Source: Alphaproteobacteria bacterium (GTDB taxonomy: Bacteria > Pseudomonadota > Alphaproteobacteria > Reyranellales > Reyranellaceae). Taken from it: a DNA stretch of 64,000 nucleotides. The DNA lies in the NCBI GenBank assembly GCA_016870115.1, contig VGCH01000010.1, positions 62,001-126,000 on the forward strand, read 5' to 3'. The notes beneath the pieces were generated by a model. It did no database searches. It worked only from the letters and a program-made list of their open reading frames with translations, and was not told where the DNA came from. A program made the position numbers and the translations under genes. The first letter of the stretch is position 1; each line of letters opens with the position of its first letter. Shown piece after piece: positions 35,332-43,387 of the stretch.

Positions 35332-36198
35332 CTACTCGCCGCCCAGCACCTTGGGCGTGCGGGCGAGGTGGAAGCCGTTGTAGGGAACCGAGCGATCGTG
35401 CTCGGGCAATTCCATCGAGCGGTTGCCGAGCGGCACGCCGCCGTCGATGCGCAATTCGGTGCCGGTGATGTAGGCGCTGGCGTCGCTCCACAGGAAGCAC
35501 ACCGCCGCCGACACCTCGCTCTCGGTGCCGAGACGGCCGAGCGGCGCGAAGCGCTTGAGGCGCGGGATGCGTTCCTTGAACTCACCCGTGTAGGTGTCCA
35601 TGCCCGACGAGGCGACCCAGCCGGGCGAGACGACGTTCACACGCACGCCGGCGGGACCCCACTCGAAGGCGAGCGTCATGGCAAGATTGACCATGCCGGC
35701 GCGCGCGGCGCCGGTATGCGCCATGGTGGGGAAGCCGTTGCGCATGTCGGCCGCCATGCAGACGATCGAGCCGCCGTGGCGCTCCATCGACTGGGTGAAG
35801 ACCTCGCGGCTCACGATGAAGCCGCCGGTGAGGTTGTTTCGCACCACGACGTCGAAGCCCTTGGCGCTCATCTGCGTCGCAAGCGCGGGGAACTGGCCGC
35901 CGGCGTTGTTGAAGAGGCCGTCGATGCGGCCATTGGCGGCGATGATGCGCTGGACGGCTTCCTTGACCTCGCCCTCCTCGCGGATGTCGAAAGCGTGGGT
36001 CTCGCAGCTTCCGCCCGAGGCCTCGATCTCGGCCTTTACCGTCGCGAGTTTTTCGATCTTGCGGCCGGTGATGACGACGTGAGCCCCCAGGGCCGCAGCC
36101 TCGTGCGCCGTACAGCGGCCGATGCCGCTGCCGCCCCCGGTCACCATCATCACGCGGCCGGCGAAGAGCCCCGGCTTGAAGACCGAGCGATACGACAT
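35332..36198 (-). CDS. Short-chain dehydrogenase heading the atu-like operon
   Basis: 288 residues from ATG 36198, with GGAGGA immediately upstream. Cofactor loop VTGGGSGIGRCTAHEAAALGAHVVITGRK, NNAGGQFPA, then HTGAARAGMVNL in the place of YxxxK, where Tyr is replaced (dienoyl-CoA-reductase-like). EWGPAGVRVNVVSPGWV and TGTELRIDGGVPLG complete it. It is the promoter-proximal gene of a 16-gene minus-strand train and corresponds to atuB by position. It probably reduces or oxidises a terpenoid acyl-CoA or alcohol. Two palindromic operators lie directly upstream. Confidence 0.84.
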   Translation of the reverse strand: MSYRSVFKPGLFAGRVMMVTGGGSGIGRCTAHEAAALGAHVVITGRKIEKLATVKAEIEASGGSCETHAFDIREEGEVKEAVQRIIAANGRIDGLFNNAGGQFPALATQMSAKGFDVVVRNNLTGGFIVSREVFTQSMERHGGSIVCMAADMRNGFPTMAHTGAARAGMVNLAMTLAFEWGPAGVRVNVVSPGWVASSGMDTYTGEFKERIPRLKRFAPLGRLGTESEVSAAVCFLWSDASAYITGTELRIDGGVPLGNRSMELPEHDRSVPYNGFHLARTPKVLGGE

Positions 36199-36218
36199 TC
36201 TTCCTCCGCGCGACGGCC

Positions 36219-36232
36219 TGAACGACCGTTCA
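36219..36232. promoter_or_regulatory. TetR-type palindromic operator before the atu-like operon
   Basis: TGAACG-AC-CGTTCA is a perfect inverted repeat with a 2-base centre, 20 bases upstream of the SDR ATG, where it would block transcription or initiation. The form is that of fatty-acid/acyl-CoA TetR regulators. A near copy lies before the acyl-CoA ligase gene (41750-41763). No TetR gene is in the window. Confidence 0.6.
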
Positions 36233-36294
36233 TATCGGCTCCCGCACGACGCGAAAAGCGCCGACACGGGTCCGGAATTTGGGCTCGGCTCTAG

Positions 36295-36316
36295 TTGACG
36301 TTTACGTAAAGGTCAA
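36295..36316. promoter_or_regulatory. LiuR/MerR-type palindromic operator between the atu-like operon and the SCP2-like gene
   Basis: A 22-base inverted repeat with arms TTGACGTTTAC and GTAAAGGTCAA, one mismatched pair. Each outer TTGAC could serve as a -35 box: on the plus strand TAACCG follows at 17 bases, on the minus strand TAGAGC follows at 17 bases. It would thus control both divergent genes. A perfect version lies beside the MerR gene at 51425. Confidence 0.72.
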
Positions 36317-36354
36317 GTAACCGGGCGGGGATCAGAAGTTCCAGGGAGCTCGCG

Positions 36355-36651
<297 letters not shown>

Positions 36652-36677
36652 TCGAGGGCCACCGGCCTTCGCCACAA

Positions 36678-36704
36678 GGGCCCCGCGAGGGGCCCTTTTC
36701 TTTT
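36678..36704 (+). terminator. Rho-independent terminator of the SCP2-like gene
   Basis: GGGCCCC-GCGA-GGGGCCC followed by TTTTCTTTT, 27 bases after the stop codon. Perfect 7-pair G/C stem with a U tract. It also lies just beyond the end of the convergent CGNR gene. Confidence 0.9.
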
Positions 36705-36709
36705 GCGGC

Positions 36710-37267
36710 TCAATCGCCCTTGTGCTTGGCGTAGTGACGCCGCGCTTTGGCGCGATTGCCGCAGCTTTCCATGAAACACCAAAGCCGCTTGGCCGCGCGG
36801 CTTTCGTCGAGGAACAGCCAGCCACAGGCCGGATTGGCGCAGCGCCGCAACCGTGCGCGCTGCGGGCCCGTCGCGAGATCGGCCGCCGACCAGAGCTCCG
36901 CCGACAGGATGCTCTCGGCTGTGAGCGCCGCCCGCGGTTTCTCCCATACGAGCGCCTTGCCCTCGCGTGCGAGGCGCGATCGCGCTGGCGCGGCGGCGAG
37001 CGCGTCGTTCAGCGCGGCGACCGCCCGGGGCGGGGGCGCCGCGTTGACCGCCAGCGCATCCAGGACGGCATACATCGTCTCGCGCAGTTCCAGCACGCTG
37101 GCGTGGGTGGCGCGCGGCACGCCCCCGGCCGGCAGACGCGCGCCCCGACCGCGCAGCCATTTGCTGAGGTCGGCCGGCGTGGCGAGCGTCTCGGTCGGCT
37201 GCGCCTCGCCGCGCCAGTAGCGCGTGTTCACCAGATCGAGGCAGGGCGGAGGGGCGGCCATCGCCAC
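36710..37267 (-). CDS. CGNR zinc-finger / ABATE-domain protein, putative transcription regulator
   Basis: 185 residues. The N-terminal stress-responsive ABATE domain begins CLDLVNTRYWRG. The C-terminal CGNR finger is CANPACGWLFLDESRAAKRLWCFMESCGNRAKARRHY, with four zinc-binding Cys and the CGNR box. Members are thought to be DNA-binding regulators. It diverges from the VOC gene, and a perfect 7-base inverted repeat lies between them, making that gene a likely target. It ends just after the terminator of the SCP2-like gene. Confidence 0.85.
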   Translation of the reverse strand: MAMAAPPPCLDLVNTRYWRGEAQPTETLATPADLSKWLRGRGARLPAGGVPRATHASVLELRETMYAVLDALAVNAAPPPRAVAALNDALAAAPARSRLAREGKALVWEKPRAALTAESILSAELWSAADLATGPQRARLRRCANPACGWLFLDESRAAKRLWCFMESCGNRAKARRHYAKHKGD

Positions 37268-37289
37268 CAGTTAGGCACACCCCTGCGGA

Positions 37290-37318
37290 TTGACAAGCCG
37301 TCTGGTGCATCCTAACGG
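37290..37318 (+). promoter_or_regulatory. Candidate promoter of the VOC gene
   Basis: TTGACA at 37290-37295, then 17 bases, then TAACGG at 37313-37318. The -10 is imperfect and is embedded in the inverted repeat 37313-37330. The first arm of that repeat therefore covers the -10, as a repressor site would. Confidence 0.45.
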
Positions 37319-37330
37319 GCTAACCCGTTA
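37313..37330. promoter_or_regulatory. Inverted-repeat operator between CGNR regulator and VOC gene
   Basis: TAACGGG-CTAA-CCCGTTA, a perfect palindrome with 7-base arms, about 45 bases before the CGNR start and 20 bases before the VOC start. Its place between a divergent regulator and its neighbour is typical of an autoregulated switch. It has not been seen elsewhere in the window. Confidence 0.6.
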
Positions 37331-37350
37331 ATCAGTTATGGGAGGAATGC

Positions 37351-37722
37351 TTGCTCGACCATGTCTCGATTGGCGTCGCCGACATCGCGCGCTCGCGGAA
37401 ATTCTACGACGCAACACTGAGGCCGCTCGGCTTCGCATTGTTGAGCGACGGCGACACGTCGCTGGGCTACGGCGCCGGGGAGGTCCGGTTCTGGATTGGC
37501 GCGGCGAAGCGCCCTGTGCAGGCCGACATGGAGTCGGGTCTGCATTTCTGCTTCACGGCGAAGGACCAGGCGTCGGTCGACGCCTTTCATGCCGCGGCGC
37601 TCAAGGCAGGCGCGAAGGACAACGGCAAACCCGGCCTGCGCGCCGACTACGGTCCGAACTACTACGCCGCTTACGCCATCGACCCCGACGGCTACCGCAT
37701 CGAGGCTTATTGCGGCGCGTGA
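37351..37722 (+). CDS. VOC-family (glyoxalase/bleomycin-resistance-like) protein
   Basis: 123 residues from TTG at 37351; GGAGGA at 37341 decides this start. Two beta-alpha-beta-beta-beta modules: LDHVSIGVADIARSRKFYDATLRPLGF at the start, and DYGPNYYAAYAIDPDGYRIEAYC at the end, with metal-ligand candidates His4 and the final Glu. Dioxygenase, lyase or antibiotic-binding roles are all possible for such proteins. Diverges from the CGNR regulator gene. The likely operator overlaps its promoter. Confidence 0.85.
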   Translation: MLDHVSIGVADIARSRKFYDATLRPLGFALLSDGDTSLGYGAGEVRFWIGAAKRPVQADMESGLHFCFTAKDQASVDAFHAAALKAGAKDNGKPGLRADYGPNYYAAYAIDPDGYRIEAYCGA

Positions 37723-37732
37723 CGGGGCACGA

Positions 37733-39331
37733 TCAGAAGCCGACCGCCGCGCCGTCGCGGCGGCTTTCGGAGGCGCCGAGATAGGGGCCGCCGTCGGCAA
37801 AGCGCCAGATGATCTGGCTCGATCCGAAATCGAAGGAAGGGGAGGCGGTGCGCGTGAGGCGGTGGCCCATCGCCTCGAGGCCCGCGAGCGTGGCGGCCGG
37901 CATGTGCTCCTCGGTCCAAACCGTGCCGTCACTTTCGTGCAGGCGCCAGCGCGGCGCGTCGATGGCCGCCTGCGGGTTCTGGCCGAAATCGACGATGCGC
38001 GAGAACACCTGCATGTGGCCCTGAGGCTGCATGCCGCCGCCCATCAAACCGAACGTCGCGACCGGGCGGCCGTCCTTGGTGATGAAGGCGGGGATGATCG
38101 TGTGGAAGGGTCGCTTGCCGGGCGCGACCTCGTTGGGGTGCCCGGGCTTCACGGAGAAGCCGGTGGCGCGGTTCTGCAACGCAATGCCGGTGCCCGGCAC
38201 GACGATGCCCGAGCCGAAGCCGGTGAAGTTGGACTGGATCAGCGACACCATCATGCCCGACGCGTCCGCGGTGCCGAGATAGATCGTGCCGCCCTGGCCC
38301 GGCACGCCCGGTCCGAACTGCTGCGCCTTGCGCGGGTCGATCAGCTTGGCGCGGCGCTTCAGGTAGGCCTTGTCCAGCATCTGGGCGGGCGTCACCTCCA
38401 TGAAGCGCGGATCGGCGACGTAGCGATGCGTGTCGGCGAAGGCGAGCTTCATCGCCTCGATGCGCAGATGCGCGACTTCCGGCCCGTCGGGATCGCGGCC
38501 GGCGAGTTCGAAGTTCTCGAGGATGCCCAGCGCCATACATGCGGCGATCCCCTGGCCGTTGGGCGGGATCTCGTGCAGCGACGTGCCGCGATAGGCGAGC
38601 CCGATGGGATCGACCCAATCCGGCGTGTGGGCGGCGAGATCGGACGCGCGCAGGGCGCCGCCGGTGGCGCGGGCGTGGGCATCCATCGCGGCCGCGAGCT
38701 CGCCGCGATAGAACGACTCGCCGCCGCTCTCGGCGATCTTGCGCAGCGTCTCGGCTTGTGCGGGAAACTTCCACAGCTCGCCCGGTTGCGGCGCGCGACC
38801 GCCGGGCAGGAACGCGGCGACCCAATCGGGTTGGCCCTTCAGGCGCTCGATCGCGCGCTGCCACTGCCTCGCCACCATGAAGGAGACGCGAAGCCCGTCG
38901 CGGGCATAGGCGATGCCGGGTTCGAACAGGTCGGCGAACGGCAGTTTGCCATAGCGTTTATGCAGGGTGACCCAGAGCGACACCGCGCCTGGGACGGTGA
39001 CGCTGCCCCAGCCGGTGTCCGGCATGCGCGTCTGGCCGGCATAGTCCTTGGCGGTCATCAGCGCGGGCGAGCGGCCCGAGGCGTTGAGGCCAACGAGCTT
39101 CTGGCCGTCCCACAGAATGCAGAAGGCATCGGCACCGATGCCGTTCATCGTCGGTTCGACGACGGTGATGGCAATTGCCGTCGCGATCGCGGCGTCGACG
39201 GCATTGCCGCCGCGCGCCAGCATGCGCAGACCGGCCGTCGCGGCGAGATGCTGGGACGTGGCGACCATGTTGCCGGCGAACACCGGCAATTTCTTCGAGG
39301 CGTAGGGAAAGTCGTAGGTGAAGCTCGGCAC
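37733..39331 (-). CDS. Gamma-glutamyltransferase family protein, cytosolic
   Basis: 532 residues with no signal peptide. The large-subunit start GNMVATSQHLAATAGLRMLARGGNAVDAAIA is followed by the autocleavage and catalytic Thr349 in GQGGTIYLG, and MGGGMQPQGHMQVF near the end. The N-terminal nucleophile enzymes of this family cut themselves at that Thr and hydrolyse or transfer gamma-glutamyl amides. The cytosolic YwrD-like branch often works on other amides. Stop is 10 bases from the convergent VOC gene stop. It follows a membrane-anchored hypothetical by 9 bases. Confidence 0.86.
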   Translation of the reverse strand: MPSFTYDFPYASKKLPVFAGNMVATSQHLAATAGLRMLARGGNAVDAAIATAIAITVVEPTMNGIGADAFCILWDGQKLVGLNASGRSPALMTAKDYAGQTRMPDTGWGSVTVPGAVSLWVTLHKRYGKLPFADLFEPGIAYARDGLRVSFMVARQWQRAIERLKGQPDWVAAFLPGGRAPQPGELWKFPAQAETLRKIAESGGESFYRGELAAAMDAHARATGGALRASDLAAHTPDWVDPIGLAYRGTSLHEIPPNGQGIAACMALGILENFELAGRDPDGPEVAHLRIEAMKLAFADTHRYVADPRFMEVTPAQMLDKAYLKRRAKLIDPRKAQQFGPGVPGQGGTIYLGTADASGMMVSLIQSNFTGFGSGIVVPGTGIALQNRATGFSVKPGHPNEVAPGKRPFHTIIPAFITKDGRPVATFGLMGGGMQPQGHMQVFSRIVDFGQNPQAAIDAPRWRLHESDGTVWTEEHMPAATLAGLEAMGHRLTRTASPSFDFGSSQIIWRFADGGPYLGASESRRDGAAVGF

Positions 39332-39340
39332 AGGTGTCCT

Positions 39341-39958
39341 CTAGACGCGCGGCGGCGGGGCGATGGCGTCTATACGGGCAAGAAATCGCGGTGTCTGCAA
39401 GAACTGCCGACTCTCGGTTTCGCTGCGGCCCAGCAGCTTGCCAAGGTCGGCGAGCGCGCTGCCGGCGATCTCGCCGAACCGCCCCGCGAGCATGACGGTC
39501 TCTCCGAGCCGCATCGCCTTCAGCGCCGTTATCGCCGCGTCGGTGAGACCGGGCGGCGGCGCTTCCTTCTTCGTGCCCAGAATCTTGTCGAGCAGCGATC
39601 CCGCCGTCGAGAGCGCCCAGTCGTTAAATGCGTAGAGCGAGACCTGCGGGCCGATCTCGAACGTGACCGCGACGTTGCGGTCGTTGCCTTCGATCTTGCG
39701 CAAGGTCGCGCACCAATCGCTGAAGGCCGCCTGGCGCTCCGCAAGCGCCAGAGTCTGCTTCACCGCCTCCTGGACGGCGAGCGGGTTCTGCGACCCGAGC
39801 GCGGGCCGGGCCAATGCCTGGAGGTCGTCGAGAAACGCCTTCTGTGCCGGATTGCGCTGGAAGCAGGGGCGGCCGGCGAGGCGCTCCATTAGGAGCCCCC
39901 CGCCGCCCACCGCCAGAAGTCCGGCGCCGCCGATCAAGAGACCGCGCCGCGCCGCCAC
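39341..39958 (-). CDS. Hypothetical exported or membrane-anchored protein
   Basis: 205 residues from GTG 39958. An N-terminal Arg pair and hydrophobic stretch (MAARRGLLIGGAGLLAVGGGGLLM) act as signal or anchor; there is no lipobox. The rest is a helical and beta mixture with FEIGPQVSLYAFNDWAL in the middle. I do not recognise a family. It lies 4 bases after the acyl-CoA ligase gene and 9 bases before the gamma-glutamyltransferase gene, so it is read in the same transcript. Possibly a periplasmic partner, but nothing in the sequence proves it. Confidence 0.7.
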   Translation of the reverse strand: MAARRGLLIGGAGLLAVGGGGLLMERLAGRPCFQRNPAQKAFLDDLQALARPALGSQNPLAVQEAVKQTLALAERQAAFSDWCATLRKIEGNDRNVAVTFEIGPQVSLYAFNDWALSTAGSLLDKILGTKKEAPPPGLTDAAITALKAMRLGETVMLAGRFGEIAGSALADLGKLLGRSETESRQFLQTPRFLARIDAIAPPPRV

Positions 39959-39962
39959 GGGA

Positions 39963-41684
39963 TCACGCCGCCTTGGACTGGGCCTTGGCGCGCTCCTCTT
40001 CCTTCAGCTCCTTCTTGGAGAGCTTGCCGACCGGGGTCTTGGGCAGCTCCGGCCGGACCTCGAGCGCCACCGGCATCTCGTGCTTGCCGACGCGGCTCTC
40101 CAGATGCGCCTTCAGCTCGTCGAAGGTGAGCGAGGTGCCGGGCTTCAGCTTCACGAACACCTTGGGCGCCTCCTGGCGGTGCGGGTGCGGGATGCCGATC
40201 ACGATGCACTCGTCGACCGCCGGATGCTCGTAGGTCGCTTCCTCGATCATGCGCGGATAGACGTTGTAGCCCGACGAGATGATGAGGTCCTTGGAGCGGT
40301 CGACCAGATAGAGCCAGCCGTCCGAGTCCATGTAGCCCATGTCGCCGGTGCGCAGGCCCTTCCAGTTGCTGGCGGGATGGGAGAACAGGACCTTGTCGGT
40401 CTCGTCCTGCTTCTTCCAGTAGCCCTTCATCACCTGCGGGCCGATGATGCAGACCTCGCCGACATTCTCCTTGCCGGGCGGCAGCACGCGATCGCCATTC
40501 TCCATGTCGCGGATCTCGATCACGGTGCCGGGCATCGGCACGCCGCAGGCGCCGACGCGCCGTACCGACTTGTCGACCGGGCAGATCGCGCCGGTCGGCG
40601 ACGTCTCGGTGAGCCCGTAGCCCTCGATCAGCGTGGCGCCGGTCAGCTTCTCGAAGCTCTGCTGGACCTCGACCGGCAGGGGCGCGCCGCCCGACATGCA
40701 GATCTTGAGCGACTTGAGGTCAAGCGCCTGGGCTTTCGGATGCTTGTTGATCGCGGTGTAGAGCGTCGGCACGCCGGGCAGGAAGCTCGGACGCTTGGTC
40801 GCGAGGTCCTTCACGATCATGTCGATGTCGGGCCGCGGATAGAGGATCAGCTGGTTGCCGCTGCGCATCGCGCCCAGCATGATTCCCGACAGGGCGTAGA
40901 TGTGGAAGAGCGGCAGCACGCAGACGATCTTCTCGGTGCCGGGCGTGGTGTAGGGCAGCGTCCAGGCCTGGCCCTGGGACATCGCCGACATGATGCTCCC
41001 GTGGGTCAGCATGGCGGCCTTGGGCAGGCCGGTCGTGCCGCCGGTGTATTGCAGCAGCGCCACCTCGTCCCAGATGTTCTCGCCGACTGGATGGGCCGTG
41101 TACTTGCCGTCGTTGGCGAGCAGGTCCTTGAACGACATGTGCCAGTCGTCGCGCGGCCAGGTCGAGATCTCTTTCTTCTTGGCGATCGGGTAGAGCCAGT
41201 TCTTGGGCCACGGCAGATAGTCCGCGATCGAACCCACGATCAGCTTCTTGAGGCGCGTATTGCCGCGCATCTTGGCCATCTTGGGATAGAGCGCCGCCAC
41301 GTCGAGCGTGACCAGGATGTCGGTCTCGGAGTCGCCGATCTTGAACTCAAGCTCGCGGTCGGCGTCGAGCGGGCTGTAGTTCACCACCTTGCCGCCGGCC
41401 TTCAGCACGCCGAAGAAGGCGACGATGTAGTGCGGGGTGTTGGGCAGATAGAGGCCGACATGGACACCGGGCTTCACGCCCAGCTTCTGGAAGCCGGCCG
41501 CCGCGCGATCCGTCGCTTCCTTGTACTCCTTGAACGACGTCACCTTGTCGAGGAAGTCGGTGAAGGGCCGGTCGCCGAATTGCGCGCAGCTTTCCTCGAA
41601 CACCTGCTGGATGCTCTTGCGCGGCACATCGAGCTCCCACGTCACGCCCGGCGGATAGCTCCTTTCCCAGGAATAGTTCGCCAT
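39963..41684 (-). CDS. Long-chain (or terpenoid) fatty-acid-CoA ligase, FadD type
   Basis: 573-residue adenylate-forming enzyme. AMP motif LLQYTGGTTGLPKAAMLTHG, then EGYGLTETSPTG, GLRTGDMGYMDSDGWLYLVDRSKDLIISSGYNVYP, and the C-terminal catalytic Lys in TPVGKLSKKEL. No signal or membrane segment. It activates a carboxylic acid with ATP and CoA. A TetR-type palindrome like that before the atu-like operon lies about 65 bases upstream, which suggests it supplies acyl-CoA to that pathway in the manner of AtuH. That link is an inference. Confidence 0.86.
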   Translation of the reverse strand: MANYSWERSYPPGVTWELDVPRKSIQQVFEESCAQFGDRPFTDFLDKVTSFKEYKEATDRAAAGFQKLGVKPGVHVGLYLPNTPHYIVAFFGVLKAGGKVVNYSPLDADRELEFKIGDSETDILVTLDVAALYPKMAKMRGNTRLKKLIVGSIADYLPWPKNWLYPIAKKKEISTWPRDDWHMSFKDLLANDGKYTAHPVGENIWDEVALLQYTGGTTGLPKAAMLTHGSIMSAMSQGQAWTLPYTTPGTEKIVCVLPLFHIYALSGIMLGAMRSGNQLILYPRPDIDMIVKDLATKRPSFLPGVPTLYTAINKHPKAQALDLKSLKICMSGGAPLPVEVQQSFEKLTGATLIEGYGLTETSPTGAICPVDKSVRRVGACGVPMPGTVIEIRDMENGDRVLPPGKENVGEVCIIGPQVMKGYWKKQDETDKVLFSHPASNWKGLRTGDMGYMDSDGWLYLVDRSKDLIISSGYNVYPRMIEEATYEHPAVDECIVIGIPHPHRQEAPKVFVKLKPGTSLTFDELKAHLESRVGKHEMPVALEVRPELPKTPVGKLSKKELKEEERAKAQSKAA

Positions 41685-41749
41685 TTTGATTTGCCTCCCT
41701 AACGCCGCCTATGTGTGGCCCGGCCGAGGGCGGGTCAAGCGCCACCGAC

Positions 41750-41763
41750 TGAATGACCGTTCA
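41750..41763. promoter_or_regulatory. TetR-type operator before the acyl-CoA ligase gene
   Basis: TGAATG-AC-CGTTCA, one pair off the perfect repeat found at 36219-36232. It lies about 66 bases upstream of the ligase ATG and covers the stop codon of the GNAT gene (41761-41763). The same centre AC is kept. Together the two copies suggest common control. Confidence 0.5.
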
Positions 41764-42510
41764 GGGCACCAGGTAGCGATAGCGGTAAACCGGCCGGAAT
41801 CCCTGGGCGGCATAGAGCGCCTTGGCGGGCGTGTTTGTCGCCACGACCTGCAACCACGCGAACCGGGCGCCGTGCGCAAAGCCCCAGGCATAGACCGACT
41901 CGGTCAGTCTCCGGGCGAGGCCCTGGCGGCGTGCCGCCGGCGCGATGATGACGTCGCAGAGCCCGACATGATCGCCATCCAGCACGCCGAGCGCGCAGCC
42001 GAGCGGGTCGTGGGCGGGCCCGATCGACAGGAAGGCGGCGGGGGCCGGGACGGCGCGGACTAGCCGCTCCATCGCGGGTCGCTGGGCCGGCGCGACGTTG
42101 TTGTGCCGTTGTTGCGCGGTGATCCAGCCCGCGCCGGGCGCCTCCTCAATGTGCGCTTCGGGATCGAGGGTCGCGCTGCCATCGAGCTGGGCAAGCTGGA
42201 CCTCGCTCTCCTCGATCTCCCGGTATCCGAGGCGGCGTAGCTCCTCTGCCATGGCGGGCGGTGCCAGTGGACTGAGCCGCCACGCAGGCATCCTGCCGGC
42301 GGCGCGGTAGGGCGCCTCAAGGGCTGCGATGGCGCCGGCGGAGACTTCAGCAGAGGCCGACAACGCATTGATAGAATTGGATCTTTTTGTGTATCCGTCC
42401 GCGAATCGCTGGCGCCATCCGGCAAAATCCCGGGTTTCGAAGGCCGGCCATGCGCGAAAGGCACGTTCCTCGAAGGCCCGGATCGCGGCGGGGTCAGGCG
42501 CGAATGACAT
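41761..42510 (-). CDS. GNAT-family N-acetyltransferase with long N-terminal extension
   Basis: 249 residues. The acetyl-CoA loop is CDVIIAPAARRQGLARRLTESVYAWG, and the end TNTPAKALYAAQGFRPVYRYRY is the usual motif B. The first 110 residues form a second, degenerate GNAT-like half. Substrate unknown. It is read toward the ligase gene but separated by a 75-base spacer with a palindrome, so the ligase has its own promoter. It diverges from the first DUF2272 gene across an unusually AT-rich 70-base spacer. Confidence 0.78.
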   Translation of the reverse strand: MSFAPDPAAIRAFEERAFRAWPAFETRDFAGWRQRFADGYTKRSNSINALSASAEVSAGAIAALEAPYRAAGRMPAWRLSPLAPPAMAEELRRLGYREIEESEVQLAQLDGSATLDPEAHIEEAPGAGWITAQQRHNNVAPAQRPAMERLVRAVPAPAAFLSIGPAHDPLGCALGVLDGDHVGLCDVIIAPAARRQGLARRLTESVYAWGFAHGARFAWLQVVATNTPAKALYAAQGFRPVYRYRYLVP

Positions 42511-42580
42511 TGTTCATCCAGTCTGTTAATATGGGTCTTTAGTTATTTCAGTCGCTTATAGTGCAGGTCTCATTTTTGAT

Positions 42581-43300
42581 ATGAGGTCAGACGTGACCCT
42601 CCGCCCTCTCTTCGTGCTTCTGTTCGCCCTTGGCCTCACTGCCTGCGGCTCCGTCGAGCATAGACCATCGGAGCGCGCGCCTAACAATCGCGTCGCCGCC
42701 GTGGCATGGCAGGAATGGACCAAGTTCGGCCGGTCGACCGTCGTCTATGGTGGGTCAGCGGCGGGGCACACCAACCGCAGCGGCCTGTCGGAGCGCAGCG
42801 AGCCACTCGCGAGCCGCGTGGGCGAGTACTGGGCGACCTGCGGGCGGCCGGAGTGGAACGGCCGGTCGGGCAAGCCTTGGTCGGGCGCCTTCGTCTCATG
42901 GACGATGACGAAGGCGGGAGTGAGTTCCCGCGACTTCCCGGCATCGGGCCGACACGGCTCCTATCTGGCCGACCTCTACGATCGCGACCGGTCGGGTCGG
43001 GCCGGCTTCCGCCTGCACGGGCCGGACGAGTACGCCCCCAAGGCCGGCGATCTGGTCTGCACCGGGACGACCGGCGCGTCGTGGCGCAACGCGGATCGGG
43101 CGACGGCGCGGCGGCGGATCGATCAGTCGGCGAGCCACTGCGACATCGTCGTGGACGTGCGCGGTGGTTACGTGCACGCGGTCGGAGGCAATGTCCGCAA
43201 CAGCGTCAGCATGAGTCTCTATCCCGTGGATTCCCGCGGCCGGCTGGTCGCGGTGGCGGGCCGACCCTGGCTGCTGGTGGCCGAGAACCGCGCCGATTGA
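42581..43300 (+). CDS. DUF2272 lipoprotein
   Basis: 239 residues with a lipoprotein signal (LFALGLTAC, lipobox LTAC). The DUF2272 domain, an NlpC/P60-like fold, has PWSGAFVSWTMTKAG where a catalytic Cys might be expected but Ser is found. It continues with HCDIVVDVRGGYVHAVGGNVRNSVSMSLYP. A second start GTG at 42593 has the better ribosome site (GAGG). Upstream 42511-42580 is AT-rich and must hold divergent promoters. It is a paralogue of the gene at 44982, with the GMC oxidoreductase gene between. Confidence 0.78.
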   Translation: MRSDVTLRPLFVLLFALGLTACGSVEHRPSERAPNNRVAAVAWQEWTKFGRSTVVYGGSAAGHTNRSGLSERSEPLASRVGEYWATCGRPEWNGRSGKPWSGAFVSWTMTKAGVSSRDFPASGRHGSYLADLYDRDRSGRAGFRLHGPDEYAPKAGDLVCTGTTGASWRNADRATARRRIDQSASHCDIVVDVRGGYVHAVGGNVRNSVSMSLYPVDSRGRLVAVAGRPWLLVAENRAD

Positions 43301-43387
43301 GCCGCGGTCCGCTCACTTTCACACCGTTACGCTGCACGCCCACGAGGCGTTCCGCGCTGATGCATGGGACGACGGCAGCGCGGTGCG

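Noticed and set aside
28604-36198. Leucine (liu) degradation operon
   Set aside because: Gene order differs, there is no HMG-CoA lyase gene and an SDR leads the operon; kept only as an alternative substrate hypothesis.
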